A stretch of DNA of 18,827 nt from CAYGZA01 sp964354135 (GTDB lineage: Bacteria > Planctomycetota > Planctomycetia > Pirellulales > Thermoguttaceae): contig CAYGZA010000096.1 in the NCBI GenBank assembly GCA_964354135.1, positions 1 through 18,827 of the forward strand, read 5' to 3'. Positions 6,694 to 13,861 of the stretch are shown one piece after another (positions within the stretch are counted from its first letter, which is position 1; the number at the start of each line of letters is the position of its first letter). The notes beneath the pieces were generated by a model. It saw only the letters and a list, made by a program, of their open reading frames with translations, had not been told where the DNA came from and ran no database searches. Made by a program: the position numbers and the translations under genes.

Positions 6694-7473
6694 TTGAACC
6701 GGAGTATCCGTCGAGCGGTCTGGCTTTGCTGCCTGGCGTGGCTGGGGTCGCTCCTCGGATGTGGGCGGGGCACTCCGCCGCAAGATGAGTCGGCCGGTCT
6801 GCCGCCGCTGCGTTGGGCCGCCGACGCCGAAGGCGGCGCCCCGTACATCTTCAAGGATTTCCGGGGCCCGAGGCAAAACGTCGGCTTCGAGGTCGAGCTG
6901 GCCGCCGCACTGGAAAGCGAGCTCGGGCGGCAGATCGAGTTCGTGCAGTACCGGTTCGAGGACCTCATCCCCGGTCTCCAGCGGCGCGACTTCGATTTCG
7001 CCATGAACGGCATCGAGGTCACCCCCGATCGGGCCGCGGCGGTCCGCTTCAGCCGGCCGTACTACGTCTACAAGCTGCAACTGGTCGCCCGGGCCGAGGA
7101 GACCCGGTTCGATTCGCTCGACGGGTGCCGGGCGCTCGGCGGGGTGGTGGGCACGCTGGGCGACACGGCGGCCGAGCGGCTCCTGGATGAGCTGCGCGTC
7201 GAGAAGCGCGTGTACGACGGCCAGGTGGAGCCGTATCGCGACCTCGTGCTCGAGCGAACGGACGCGGTGCTGATGGACCTCCCGATCGCCATCTACTATG
7301 CCCGGCCGAATCCGAGATTGAAGTTCGTCGGCGAGCCGATGGGGGAGGGCCACTATGCCATCGCGTTTCGCAAGGATGACGAGGAGCCGGCCCGCCGGGT
7401 CGATGCCGCCCTAAGAGCCTGGCCGAAAGCGGCCGGCTCCGCCGCATCATCCTCCCGCAGGCCATCCGCGTGA
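6694..7473 (+). pseudogene. Polar amino-acid ABC transporter substrate-binding lipoprotein, frameshifted near the end
   Basis: Family 3 (GlnH/HisJ-like) binding protein. The TTG start has GGGAGG nine bases upstream and TATAAA before it. A lipoprotein signal runs to Cys23 (LGSLLGC). The core shows PPLRWAADAEGGAPYIF, VGFEVELAAALESELGR, DLIPGLQRRDFDFAMNGIEVTPDRA and FSRPYYVY, the standard fold for binding an amino acid outside the membrane. From about 7411 the frame slips. A minus-one reading from 7413 gives KSLAESGRLRRI, the expected final helix of the family, but continues directly into the middle of a permease. The encoded tail (RAWPKAAGS onward) is therefore out-of-frame permease sequence. 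One base appears lost in CTAAGAG at 7411-7417, and a deletion follows. The signal peptide and ligand lobes may still be made, but the protein is unlikely to be delivered to a working permease. Confidence 0.75.
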
Positions 7474-7697
7474 TCCTGCCGCCGATGACCAACGACTTCA
7501 TCGCCCTGTTCAAAGACACCAGCCTGGTGAGCGTGATCGCCGTGGTGGAGCTGACCAAGCAGTACCAGATCCTCGCCAAGTCGAGCCTTCAGTACGCGGA
7601 GATCGGCCTGGCGACGGCATTGCTCTACCTGATGATGTCGGTGCCGCTGGGGTATCTGTCCCGCTACCTGGAACGCCGCTGGGGGAAAGGACAATGA
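7413..7697 (+). pseudogene. C-terminal remnant of the amino-acid ABC transporter permease
   Basis: In the frame 7413-7697 the sequence reads binding-protein end (KSLAESGRLRRI) fused to permease text RRIILPQAIRVILPPMTN, then DFIALFKDTSLVSVIAVVEL and a last membrane helix (LATALLYLMMSVPLGYL). This is the end of a GlnP/HisM-type permease, starting in the second half of the EAA loop; the first roughly 130-140 residues with most transmembrane helices are missing. The join occurs in GRLRRI/RRIIL, where both proteins would share a CTCCGCCGCATC-like sequence, so a short-homology deletion is the simplest cause. It ends with ATGA, overlapping the ATPase start, showing the original operon order. Confidence 0.8.
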
Positions 7698-8458
7698 CCG
7701 AGCCGGGCGGGCCGCTCGACGTGGTGATCCGCAGCGTGACGAAGCGGTTCGGCCGCCGCACGGTGCTCGATGGCGCGAGCCTCCGCGTCGGCGCGCGCGA
7801 GACCGTCGCCCTGATCGGCCCCAGCGGCGGCGGCAAGTCCACGCTCCTCCGGTGCATCAATGGACTGACCGACTTCGACGCGGGCGAGATCCGCGTCGGC
7901 CCGCACGTGCTCCGGCCCGGCGGCCACCGCGGAAACGGCGAGGCGGCCCGCCAGGTGCGGCGGCTTTTCGGCATGATCTTCCAGGATTTCCAGCTCTTTG
8001 GGCACCTGACCGCGCTGGGCAACGTCATCGAAGCCCCGGTCCAGGTGCTGGGGCTGCCCAGGGCCGAGGCCCGCCGCCGCGGCCTGGAACTCCTCCACCG
8101 TGTTGGGCTCGGCGACCGGGCCGAGGCCTATCCCCGCGAGCTCTCCGGCGGGCAGAAACAGCGCGTGGCCATCGCCAGGGCCCTGGCCATGGAGCCCCGC
8201 GGGCTGCTATGCGACGAAATCACTAGCGCCTTGGACCCGGAGCTCAAAGGCGAGGTGCTCGCGGTGCTGGAGGACCTGAAGCGCGACGGGCTGACGCTGA
8301 TCGTGGTGACGCACGAGATGGGCTTCGCCCGGCGGACTGCCGATCGGGTCTTCGTGCTCGACGAAGGGAAGGTCATCGAAGAAGGCCCGCCCGGCCAGAT
8401 GCTCGACCACCCGCAAATGCCCCGCACGCAGCGGTTCTTGAGCCGAGTGCTGATTTAG
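7694..8458 (+). CDS. Polar amino-acid ABC transporter ATP-binding protein
   Basis: A 254-residue GlnQ/HisP-type ATPase that would energise amino-acid uptake at the cytoplasmic face. Walker A GPSGGGKST (about 43-51), Q-loop in IFQDFQLF, signature LSGGQKQR (about 155), Walker B LLCDEITSALD, and H-loop VVTHEMGF are all present. It begins inside the ATGA that ends the permease remnant, so it was translationally coupled to it. Length and motifs are normal, so the ATPase itself looks functional, but its permease partner is truncated. It may now be an orphan, or it may serve another permease. A perfect palindrome follows at 8495. Confidence 0.93.
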   Translation: MTEPGGPLDVVIRSVTKRFGRRTVLDGASLRVGARETVALIGPSGGGKSTLLRCINGLTDFDAGEIRVGPHVLRPGGHRGNGEAARQVRRLFGMIFQDFQLFGHLTALGNVIEAPVQVLGLPRAEARRRGLELLHRVGLGDRAEAYPRELSGGQKQRVAIARALAMEPRGLLCDEITSALDPELKGEVLAVLEDLKRDGLTLIVVTHEMGFARRTADRVFVLDEGKVIEEGPPGQMLDHPQMPRTQRFLSRVLI

Positions 8459-8494
8459 CAAGCCCGCCGAGCGTGGCAGAACCGCGGCCAAACG

Positions 8495-8525
8495 GACTTC
8501 CGAAGTCTTTGAGACTTCGGAAGTC
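8495..8525. repeat. Perfect 14-bp-arm palindrome (copy 1), possible terminator
   Basis: GACTTCCGAAGTCT (8495-8508), loop TTG, AGACTTCGGAAGTC (8512-8525). The same palindrome, loop changed to CGG, recurs at 15662-15692. It lies 36 bp after the ABC ATPase stop, where its hairpin could end transcription, though no T-run follows. Its arms are themselves nearly self-complementary. Confidence 0.85.
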
Positions 8526-8556
8526 TTCGAAATCAGCCGCAGCGGAATCGCGCCGG

Positions 8557-8585
8557 TTGATCGCCCATCCTCGACCGTGTAAACT
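8557..8585 (+). promoter_or_regulatory. Promoter of nadE
   Basis: TTGATC (8557-8562), 17-bp spacer, TAAACT (8580-8585), 50 bp upstream of the nadE ATG. The -10 has the same TAnACT form as other promoters in this window. Confidence 0.45.
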
Positions 8586-8635
8586 GGGAGGTAACCGAAT
8601 CGCGCCATTCCCTTTGGAGCCATGGAGACCGGTTC

Positions 8636-9622
8636 ATGCCCCCATTCCATCGCGATATCTTGAAACTGGATCCGACGCGCGAGACGGACCGCATCGTGGA
8701 ACACCTGCGACGTGCCGTGCTGGAGGTGCTGAAGCGCGACGGCGGCGTGCTCGGCGTGAGCGGCGGGGTCGACTCGGCGGTCTGCCTCGCGCTGGCGGTC
8801 CGGGCCCTGGGGCCGGAGCGCGTTGTCGCCTTGCTGCTGCCGGAGATGGAGTCGAGCCCCGAGAGCGCCCGGTTGGGCCGGCAGGTCTGCCGGCAGTTCG
8901 GCGTAACGCCGATCGTGGAGGACGTCACCGCGCCGCTCATCGGATTCGGCTGCTACCGGCGGCGCGACGAGGCGGTGCGATCCGTGTTTCCGGAGTACGA
9001 CGGCACGTACAAGCTCAAGATCACGCTCCCGACGGACCTCTTGCAGGGCGGCACGCTGAACGTGTTCAGCGCGACGGTCGTGAGCCCGGAGGGAGAGACC
9101 CAGAAGAAGCGGCTGCGGCCGGCCGAGTTCCGCCAGATCGTCGCGGCGTCGAACTTCAAGCAGCGGAGCCGTGCGGCCCTGGTGTATTACCACGCCGAGC
9201 TGCACAACTACGCCGTGATCGGCACGCCGCCGAAGAACGAGCAGGACCTCGGCTTCTTCGTCAAGTTCGGCGACAGCGCCATGGACGTGAAGCCGATCGC
9301 GCACCTCTACAAGAGCCAGGTCTATCAATTGGCCGAGCACCTGGGCATCCCCGAGGCGATCCGCACTCGCCCGCCGACTTCCGATACCTACAGCGCGGGC
9401 AGCACGCAGGAGGAGTTCTTCTTCCGGCTCCCGTTCGAGACGCTGGACCTGCTCTGGTTCGGCTGGAAGCACGGCGTGGCGGCCTCCGAAGTCGCGGGGG
9501 AAATGGGCCTGACCGAGGACCAGGTCCAACGGGTCTATCGAGATTTCTCCAGCAAGACGCAGACGACCGAGTACCTTCGGACTCCGCCGCTTGGAGTGGG
9601 CGATGAGGAGGCCGATAGCTGA
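8636..9622 (+). CDS. nadE: NAD(+) synthase, synthetase domain only
   Basis: A 328-residue NAD synthetase that amidates deamido-NAD to NAD in the cytoplasm, using ATP. The N-type pyrophosphatase P-loop SGGVDSA lies at 42-48. Further landmarks are NVFSATVVSPEGETQKK, NYAVIGTPPKNEQDLGFFVKFGDSAMDVKPIAHLYKSQVY, and a C-terminal PPTSDTYSAGSTQEEFFF segment, matching the family's deamido-NAD and ATP pocket region. No N-terminal carbon-nitrogen hydrolase (glutaminase) domain is present, so it should use free ammonia or a separate amidotransferase. It is longer than the roughly 275-residue enterobacterial enzyme. ATG at 8636 has GGAG eight bases upstream; an overlapping ATG at 8622 is out of frame. It stands alone behind its own promoter. 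Confidence 0.9.
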   Translation: MPPFHRDILKLDPTRETDRIVEHLRRAVLEVLKRDGGVLGVSGGVDSAVCLALAVRALGPERVVALLLPEMESSPESARLGRQVCRQFGVTPIVEDVTAPLIGFGCYRRRDEAVRSVFPEYDGTYKLKITLPTDLLQGGTLNVFSATVVSPEGETQKKRLRPAEFRQIVAASNFKQRSRAALVYYHAELHNYAVIGTPPKNEQDLGFFVKFGDSAMDVKPIAHLYKSQVYQLAEHLGIPEAIRTRPPTSDTYSAGSTQEEFFFRLPFETLDLLWFGWKHGVAASEVAGEMGLTEDQVQRVYRDFSSKTQTTEYLRTPPLGVGDEEADS

Positions 9623-9751
9623 ATGCCGGCAACTGAACGCTGATGGGCCAGGTGTCAGTAATTCGAGGTCACTCTCGCCGGGGGCCTCAACTTCTCCGAA
9701 GAGCACCGGTTTCCGGGGAAGGGCAAGTAGGCGGCCGGCCGCTCGGACCGA

Positions 9752-9780
9752 TGGACATTCGCGCGGCCATCCCCTACACT
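9752..9780 (+). promoter_or_regulatory. Promoter of the sulfatase gene
   Basis: TGGACA (9752-9757), exactly 17 bp, TACACT (9775-9780), 46 bp before the sulfatase ATG. The 9623-9751 stretch before it shows no gene. Confidence 0.5.
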
Positions 9781-9826
9781 CCAACGGTCGTATCCGCCCC
9801 ATTCCGAATGCGCGAGGGATTCCGCG

Positions 9827-11380
9827 ATGAGATCGCTTCTGCCTGTTGGCGCAGTCTGGGTTGTCCTGCCGCTGGTTGCCTTCCCGAGCATTCGCGCCGC
9901 CGCCGAAGAGCGGCCCCTCCGGCATCCGAACATCGTCTTCATTCTCGCGGACGATCTCGGCTACGGCGACGTCGGCTGCTACAACGCGGCCTCGAAGATT
10001 CCGACGCCGAGCCTCGACCGGCTCGCGGGCGAGGGAATTCGCTTCACCGACGCGCACGCGCCGGCTTCCGTCTGCACGCCGACGCGCTACGCGATCCTCA
10101 CCGGGCGTTACTGCTGGCGATCGCGGCTCAACCGCGGGGTGCTCGCCCCGTGGGGCGAGACGCTCATCGAGCCCGGCCGGCTCACGGTCCCCTCGCTCTT
10201 GCACGAGCGCGGCTACGCCACGGCGTGCATCGGCAAGTGGCACCTCGGCTGGAAATGGCCGACCAAAGACGGCCGGCCGCCGCGGAGCGGCCCGGACCGC
10301 CTCAGCAACGTCGACTTCGCGCAACCCATCGCCCAAGGCCCGACGACGCGGGGCTTCGACTACTACTTCGGCACCGACGTGCCGAACTATCCGCCGTATT
10401 GCTTCATCGAGAACGACCGCACCGTGGGCATCCCCAGCGTGCCCAACCGGCCCGAGTTCAATCGCCCCGGCCCGATGCTGCCCGGGTGGCAGTGGGTGGA
10501 GATCATGCCGGAGCTGACGCGGCGTGCCGTGAAGTTCATTGAGGAGTCGGCGAAGGCGTCGCCGCGCAAGCCGTTCTTTCTGTACTTCCCCCTCACCGCC
10601 CCGCACTACCCGGTCGTGCCCGCGCCGGAGTTCAAGGGCAAGAGCCGCGCGGGCGATTTCGGCGACTTCGTCGTTCAGGTCGATTGGACGGTCGGCCAGG
10701 TGCTGGACGCGATCCGGCGCGCGGGGATCGCGGACAACACGCTCGTGATCTTCACGAGCGACAACGGGCCCGAGATCACCGGGGAAGTCAACCCCGGGGC
10801 CTACGATCGCATTCGGCGATACGGGCACTACAGCATGGGCGACCTGCGCGGCGCCAAGCGCGACACGTGGGAAGGGGGCCACCGAGTCCCGTTCCTGGCA
10901 CGCTGGCCCGGCAAAATCCGACCCGGCTCCGCCAGCGACGAGACGATCGCGCACGTGGATCTCATGGCCACGCTCGCGACAATTCTCGGCGTGAAGCTCC
11001 CCGAGAACGCCGGCGAAGACAGCTACAACATTCTGCCCGCGCTCTTGGGCGAGCCGCGCGCCAAGCCGATCCGCGAAGCGACCGTACACCACGGCGGCAG
11101 CGGCCGCTTCGCAATCCGCAAGGGTAACTGGGCCTTCATCGACAACCTGACCGGCGACGACAACCGCGAGCCGCCGTGGTTCAAGCGCGAGCGCGGCTAC
11201 AGCCCGCACGACCGGCCGGGCGAGCTATTCGACCTGCGTCAGGACTTGTCCGAGCGGCGAAACCTCGATGGCGAGCACCCCGAGGTCGTGCGCGCGTTGA
11301 AGGACCTCCTCGAGAAATACAAACGCGACGGCCGCAGCACGCCCGGTGCAGCGCAGGCCCCTCCACGGCCCGCACCGTGA
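9827..11380 (+). CDS. Exported arylsulfatase-type sulfatase
   Basis: A 517-residue type I sulfatase. An N-terminal signal peptide (about 1-25, hydrophobic VGAVWVVLPLVAF then AAA) sends it to the periplasm or outside. The metal-binding start NIVFILADDLGYGDVG (35-50) is followed by the formylglycine motif C83-T-P-T-R87 in a SVCTPTRYAILTGRY context, then GKWHLG, a FTSDNGPE calcium/formylglycine-site strand, and the GGHRVPFLARWPGK segment typical of the family. C83 would be converted to formylglycine by a maturase not seen here. Substrate is probably a sulfated polysaccharide or sulfate ester; the sequence does not decide. Planctomycetes often carry dozens of such genes. The next gene, a CBM9-like exported protein, has its own promoter. 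Confidence 0.95.
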   Translation: MRSLLPVGAVWVVLPLVAFPSIRAAAEERPLRHPNIVFILADDLGYGDVGCYNAASKIPTPSLDRLAGEGIRFTDAHAPASVCTPTRYAILTGRYCWRSRLNRGVLAPWGETLIEPGRLTVPSLLHERGYATACIGKWHLGWKWPTKDGRPPRSGPDRLSNVDFAQPIAQGPTTRGFDYYFGTDVPNYPPYCFIENDRTVGIPSVPNRPEFNRPGPMLPGWQWVEIMPELTRRAVKFIEESAKASPRKPFFLYFPLTAPHYPVVPAPEFKGKSRAGDFGDFVVQVDWTVGQVLDAIRRAGIADNTLVIFTSDNGPEITGEVNPGAYDRIRRYGHYSMGDLRGAKRDTWEGGHRVPFLARWPGKIRPGSASDETIAHVDLMATLATILGVKLPENAGEDSYNILPALLGEPRAKPIREATVHHGGSGRFAIRKGNWAFIDNLTGDDNREPPWFKRERGYSPHDRPGELFDLRQDLSERRNLDGEHPEVVRALKDLLEKYKRDGRSTPGAAQAPPRPAP

Positions 11381-11384
11381 GCTG

Positions 11385-11408
11385 CCCCCTCTTGTGCCCC
11401 TGAGGGGG
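11385..11408 (+). terminator. Possible transcription end after the sulfatase
   Basis: CCCCCTC (11385-11391) pairs with GAGGGGG (11402-11408) across a 10-nt loop right after the stop; there is no T-run. A second weaker dyad (CCCGGG/CCCGGG) follows. Function as a terminator is uncertain. Confidence 0.3.
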
Positions 11409-11442
11409 TCGGGCCCGGGAATCTCCGGGCGGGCTCGACGGC

Positions 11443-11470
11443 TTGACTGCCGGGCGCCGCTGGATACACT
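11443..11470 (+). promoter_or_regulatory. Promoter of the CBM9-like gene
   Basis: TTGACT (11443-11448), 16-bp spacer, TACACT (11465-11470), giving a leader of about 95 bases before the GTG start. Confidence 0.5.
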
Positions 11471-11570
11471 GCAAGCGTCGAAGCGTATCTTGGGGGACTC
11501 GTGCAACCTGAAGCGTCCCCGGGGGTTTCGGCACCGGTCGTTTCCACCAGTCGCTAGAGGAGCTGCCGCC

Positions 11571-12323
11571 GTGAAGAGCCGCACACTGCTGGGGTCGATA
11601 ACGATCATTCTCGTCGGACTGGTCCTGTCCCTGCCGGCCCAGCCCCCGGCCGAAGCCCGCGATCCGAAGCCGCCCGGCAAGGTGCTGCGGGTCCCCAGGA
11701 CCGACGACTTCGACGTAAACGGCCGGGGCGATTCGCCCGCCTGGGAGAAGGCCCGCTGGGAGCCGCTCCATCGCCGCGTCGCCGAGGGCCATCCGTACCA
11801 GACGCGCGTGAAGATGCTCTATTCGGCGACCGGCCTGTACGTGCTGGCGGATGCCGCCGATAACACGATCACTGCGGCGATGAAGCAGGATTTCCTCGAC
11901 TTGTGGATCGAAGACGTCTTCGAGTTCTTCCTCTGGCCGGACGAGCGGCATCCCATTTACTTCGAGTACGAGATTTCGCCGCTGGGGTTCGAGCTGCCGA
12001 TCCTGATCCCCAATCTCGACGAGAAGTTCCTCGGCTGGCGGCCCTGGCATTACGAAGGGCCTCGAAAGACCCGCAAGGCGACGACGGCCGCCGGCGGGCC
12101 GAAGAAGTCGGGGGCCAAAGTGACCGGCTGGAAGGCCGAGGTCTTCGTCCCTTACGACCTGCTCAAGCCGTTGGGGAACGTTCCCCCAAAGCCCGGAAGC
12201 CGATGGCGGGCCAACTTCTATCGCGTCGATTATGACGGCGGCCGTACCACGAGCTGGGACTGGGCGCGGGTGGGACCCAGCTTCCACGAGTTCCGCAAGT
12301 TCGGCACGCTGGTCTTCGAGTAA
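11571..12323 (+). CDS. Exported protein with a CBM9-like (DOMON-related) domain
   Basis: A 250-residue protein. The GTG at 11571 is chosen because GAGGAG lies eight bases upstream and it directly starts a signal peptide (KSRTLLGSITIILVGLVLSL, cleavage near AEA-R). The domain fits the carbohydrate-binding module family 9 group found as single-domain proteins: DDFDVNGRGDSPAWEKARW, YSATGLYVLADAAD, LWIEDVFEFFLWPD, YFEYEISPLG, WKAEVFVPYDLL, WRANFYRVDYD, and a final WARVGPSFHEFRKFGTLVF. These recur in order in that family. It probably binds a sugar or organic ligand in the periplasm rather than catalysing a reaction. It may work with the sulfatase upstream, but it has its own promoter, so this link is inference. 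Confidence 0.85.
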   Translation: MKSRTLLGSITIILVGLVLSLPAQPPAEARDPKPPGKVLRVPRTDDFDVNGRGDSPAWEKARWEPLHRRVAEGHPYQTRVKMLYSATGLYVLADAADNTITAAMKQDFLDLWIEDVFEFFLWPDERHPIYFEYEISPLGFELPILIPNLDEKFLGWRPWHYEGPRKTRKATTAAGGPKKSGAKVTGWKAEVFVPYDLLKPLGNVPPKPGSRWRANFYRVDYDGGRTTSWDWARVGPSFHEFRKFGTLVFE

Positions 12324-12385
12324 TGCGGGTCAGGAAGACGGCCACCTTCGGCCCGCGGTTCCCCGGCTCGCGGCCGAGACGGCGG

Positions 12386-12414
12386 TTGAAAAGTCGGCCT
12401 GGGGGAGTCATAGT
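12386..12414 (+). promoter_or_regulatory. Promoter of panD
   Basis: TTGAAA (12386-12391), 17-bp spacer, CATAGT (12409-12414), about 75 bp upstream of the panD GTG. Confidence 0.4.
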
Positions 12415-12487
12415 GGGGTCTTGACGATTCGCGGCGTTTGACGGGCCCTTGGGGAGAAAGCCATCCCATCGGCGAGGGAGGATCGAG

Positions 12488-12844
12488 GTGCAACGGTTCC
12501 TGCTCAAGTCCAAAATCCATCGGGCCACGTTGACCGGCGCCGACTTGGATTACGAGGGAAGCATCACCATCGACCGGACGCTCTTGGAGGCGGCCGACAT
12601 CCTCCCCGGCGAACAGGTCCACGTGCTCAACGTGAACAACGGCTCGCGGATCGTCACGTACATCATTGAGGGGGAGGCGGGTTCGGGCACGGTCGTTCTG
12701 AATGGGCCGGCGGCACGGTCGGGCATGGTCGGCGACCACGTGACCATCCTCGCCTACTGCGCCCTCCCGGAAGAAGAGGCCCGGTCGTTCCGGCCCAAGG
12801 TGGTCAAGGTCGACCGGCATAACCGCATGCGACGCGGTCGCTAG
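12488..12844 (+). CDS. panD: Aspartate 1-decarboxylase, pyruvoyl-dependent
   Basis: Makes beta-alanine from L-aspartate for pantothenate and CoA synthesis in the cytoplasm. The GTG at 12488 (GGGAGG six bases upstream) is the right start: it puts the self-cleavage site Y22-E-G24-S25 exactly at the conserved Gly24-Ser25, where the proenzyme splits and Ser25 becomes the pyruvoyl cofactor. Lys9, His11 and Arg12 (SKIHRATLTGADLDY) match the conserved N-terminal catalytic strand; GEQVHVLNVNNGSRIVTYIIEG and LNGPAARSGMVGDHVTIL complete the double-psi barrel. 118 residues is a normal length. The gene stands alone; no panB or panC is adjacent. The basic tail is ordinary. Confidence 0.97.
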   Translation: MQRFLLKSKIHRATLTGADLDYEGSITIDRTLLEAADILPGEQVHVLNVNNGSRIVTYIIEGEAGSGTVVLNGPAARSGMVGDHVTILAYCALPEEEARSFRPKVVKVDRHNRMRRGR

Positions 12845-12862
12845 TCTGGGCTTCTCACCACG
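12841..12862 (+). repeat. Dispersed 22-bp repeat, copy A
   Basis: CTAGTCTGGGCTTCTCACCACG overlaps the panD stop and matches 14862-14883 at 19 of 22 positions. It runs into ACGAAGACACAAAGACGCGAAG, a low-complexity string. Both copies lie at or near the ends of transcription units. Confidence 0.6.
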
Positions 12863-12930
12863 AAGACACAAAGACGCGAAGTGCGTACGAGCATCCCGGG
12901 CACGAAGTCCTTGGCAGTAGGAGAAGAGCC

Positions 12931-13713
12931 ATGCACGCTTGCTTGCGGACCCTGGGCTTGGGGCTGTTGTGCTTTCTTGCGGCCGGAGGATGGCTGGCGG
13001 CGGCCGGCGCGGACCGAGCCGGGGATCGCATCCCGACCGATCGCGGGGACCTGATCGTCTATCCGATCGAGCACGCCACCCTCGTTCTCACCTGGAACGG
13101 CAAGGCGATCTACGTCGACCCGGTCGGCGGGGCCAAACCGTTCGAGGGCCTGCCCAAGCCGGACATCGTGCTGGTGACCGACATCCACTTCGATCACCTG
13201 GACGTGCCGACGCTCGAGGCACTCGTGTTGCCCGAGAGCCGGGTCCGGATCGTGGCCCCCAAGGCGGTCGCGGCAAAGCTCCCCCCGGGACCGCTGACGG
13301 AGAAGACGACCGTGCTGGGGCACGGCCAGCAGACCAAGCTCGACGGGGCTTCCGTGGAAGCCGTTCCGGCGTACAACACCACTCCCGCGCGGCAGAAGTT
13401 CCATCCCAAGGGGCGCGGCAACGGATACCTGCTGCAACTTGGCGGCAAACGCGTCTACATCGCGGGCGACACGGAAGACATCCCCGAAACGCGGAAGCTC
13501 AAGGAGATCGACGTCGCCTTCCTGCCGATGAACCTGCCTTACACGATGGACGTTAAGCAGGCCGCCGACGCCGTGCGCCAGTTCAAGCCGAAGATCGTTT
13601 ACCCCTATCACTACCGCAGCGGCGGGGCAACCAAGACCGACCTCAAGCAGTTCGAGACGCTGGTCGGCACCGAGAGCGGCGTAGAAGTCCGGCTCCGGGA
13701 GTGGTATCGGTAG
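12931..13713 (+). CDS. Exported MBL-fold metal-dependent hydrolase
   Basis: A 260-residue UlaG-like metallo-beta-lactamase-fold protein with an N-terminal signal (about 1-27, LGLGLLCFLAAGGWLAAAGA), so probably periplasmic. GGAG lies seven bases before the ATG. The fold begins YPIEHATLVLTWNGKAIYVDPV. The metal-site motif reads T83-D-I-H86-F-D88-H89, with Asp where the first His of H-x-H-x-D-H normally stands; H86, D88 and H89 remain. Later ligands include IAGDTED and the final His in IVYPYHY. The family hydrolyses phosphoesters or lactones; the substrate here is unknown. It follows panD after a repeat-bearing gap and ends just before a 7-bp tandem array. Confidence 0.85.
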   Translation: MHACLRTLGLGLLCFLAAGGWLAAAGADRAGDRIPTDRGDLIVYPIEHATLVLTWNGKAIYVDPVGGAKPFEGLPKPDIVLVTDIHFDHLDVPTLEALVLPESRVRIVAPKAVAAKLPPGPLTEKTTVLGHGQQTKLDGASVEAVPAYNTTPARQKFHPKGRGNGYLLQLGGKRVYIAGDTEDIPETRKLKEIDVAFLPMNLPYTMDVKQAADAVRQFKPKIVYPYHYRSGGATKTDLKQFETLVGTESGVEVRLREWYR

Positions 13714-13714
13714 G

Positions 13715-13819
13715 AGCTATCAGCTATCAGCTATCAGCTTTCAGCTATCAGCTATCAGCTATCAGCTATCAGCTATCAGCTTTCAGCTATCGGCTTTCAG
13801 CTATCGGCTATCGGCTTAC
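13715..13819. repeat. Tandem 7-bp array, 15 copies of AGCTATC and variants
   Basis: Fifteen contiguous heptamers: ten AGCTATC, with AGCTTTC, GGCTTTC, GGCTATC and GGCTTAC variants, degenerating at the right end. It fills the gap between two convergent genes. Plus-strand translation would give a repetitive Ser-Tyr-Gln-Leu peptide, which I take as spurious. Single-strand folding of AGCT/GATAGCT motifs is possible, and copy number is likely to vary between relatives. Confidence 0.95.
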
Positions 13820-13861
13820 AGCCGTAGGCCGGGTCGGGCCCGGCGAGGCCGCTGGTAATCC

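Noticed and set aside
8207..11209. A 1000-codon minus-strand open frame
   Set aside because: It runs antisense to the ABC ATPase, nadE and sulfatase genes, whose motifs are clear; it is Arg/Ala/His-rich shadow text of high-GC DNA with no recognisable domain.
13715..13819. CRISPR-like array
   Set aside because: Repeats are 7 bp and contiguous, with no spacers and no cas genes.
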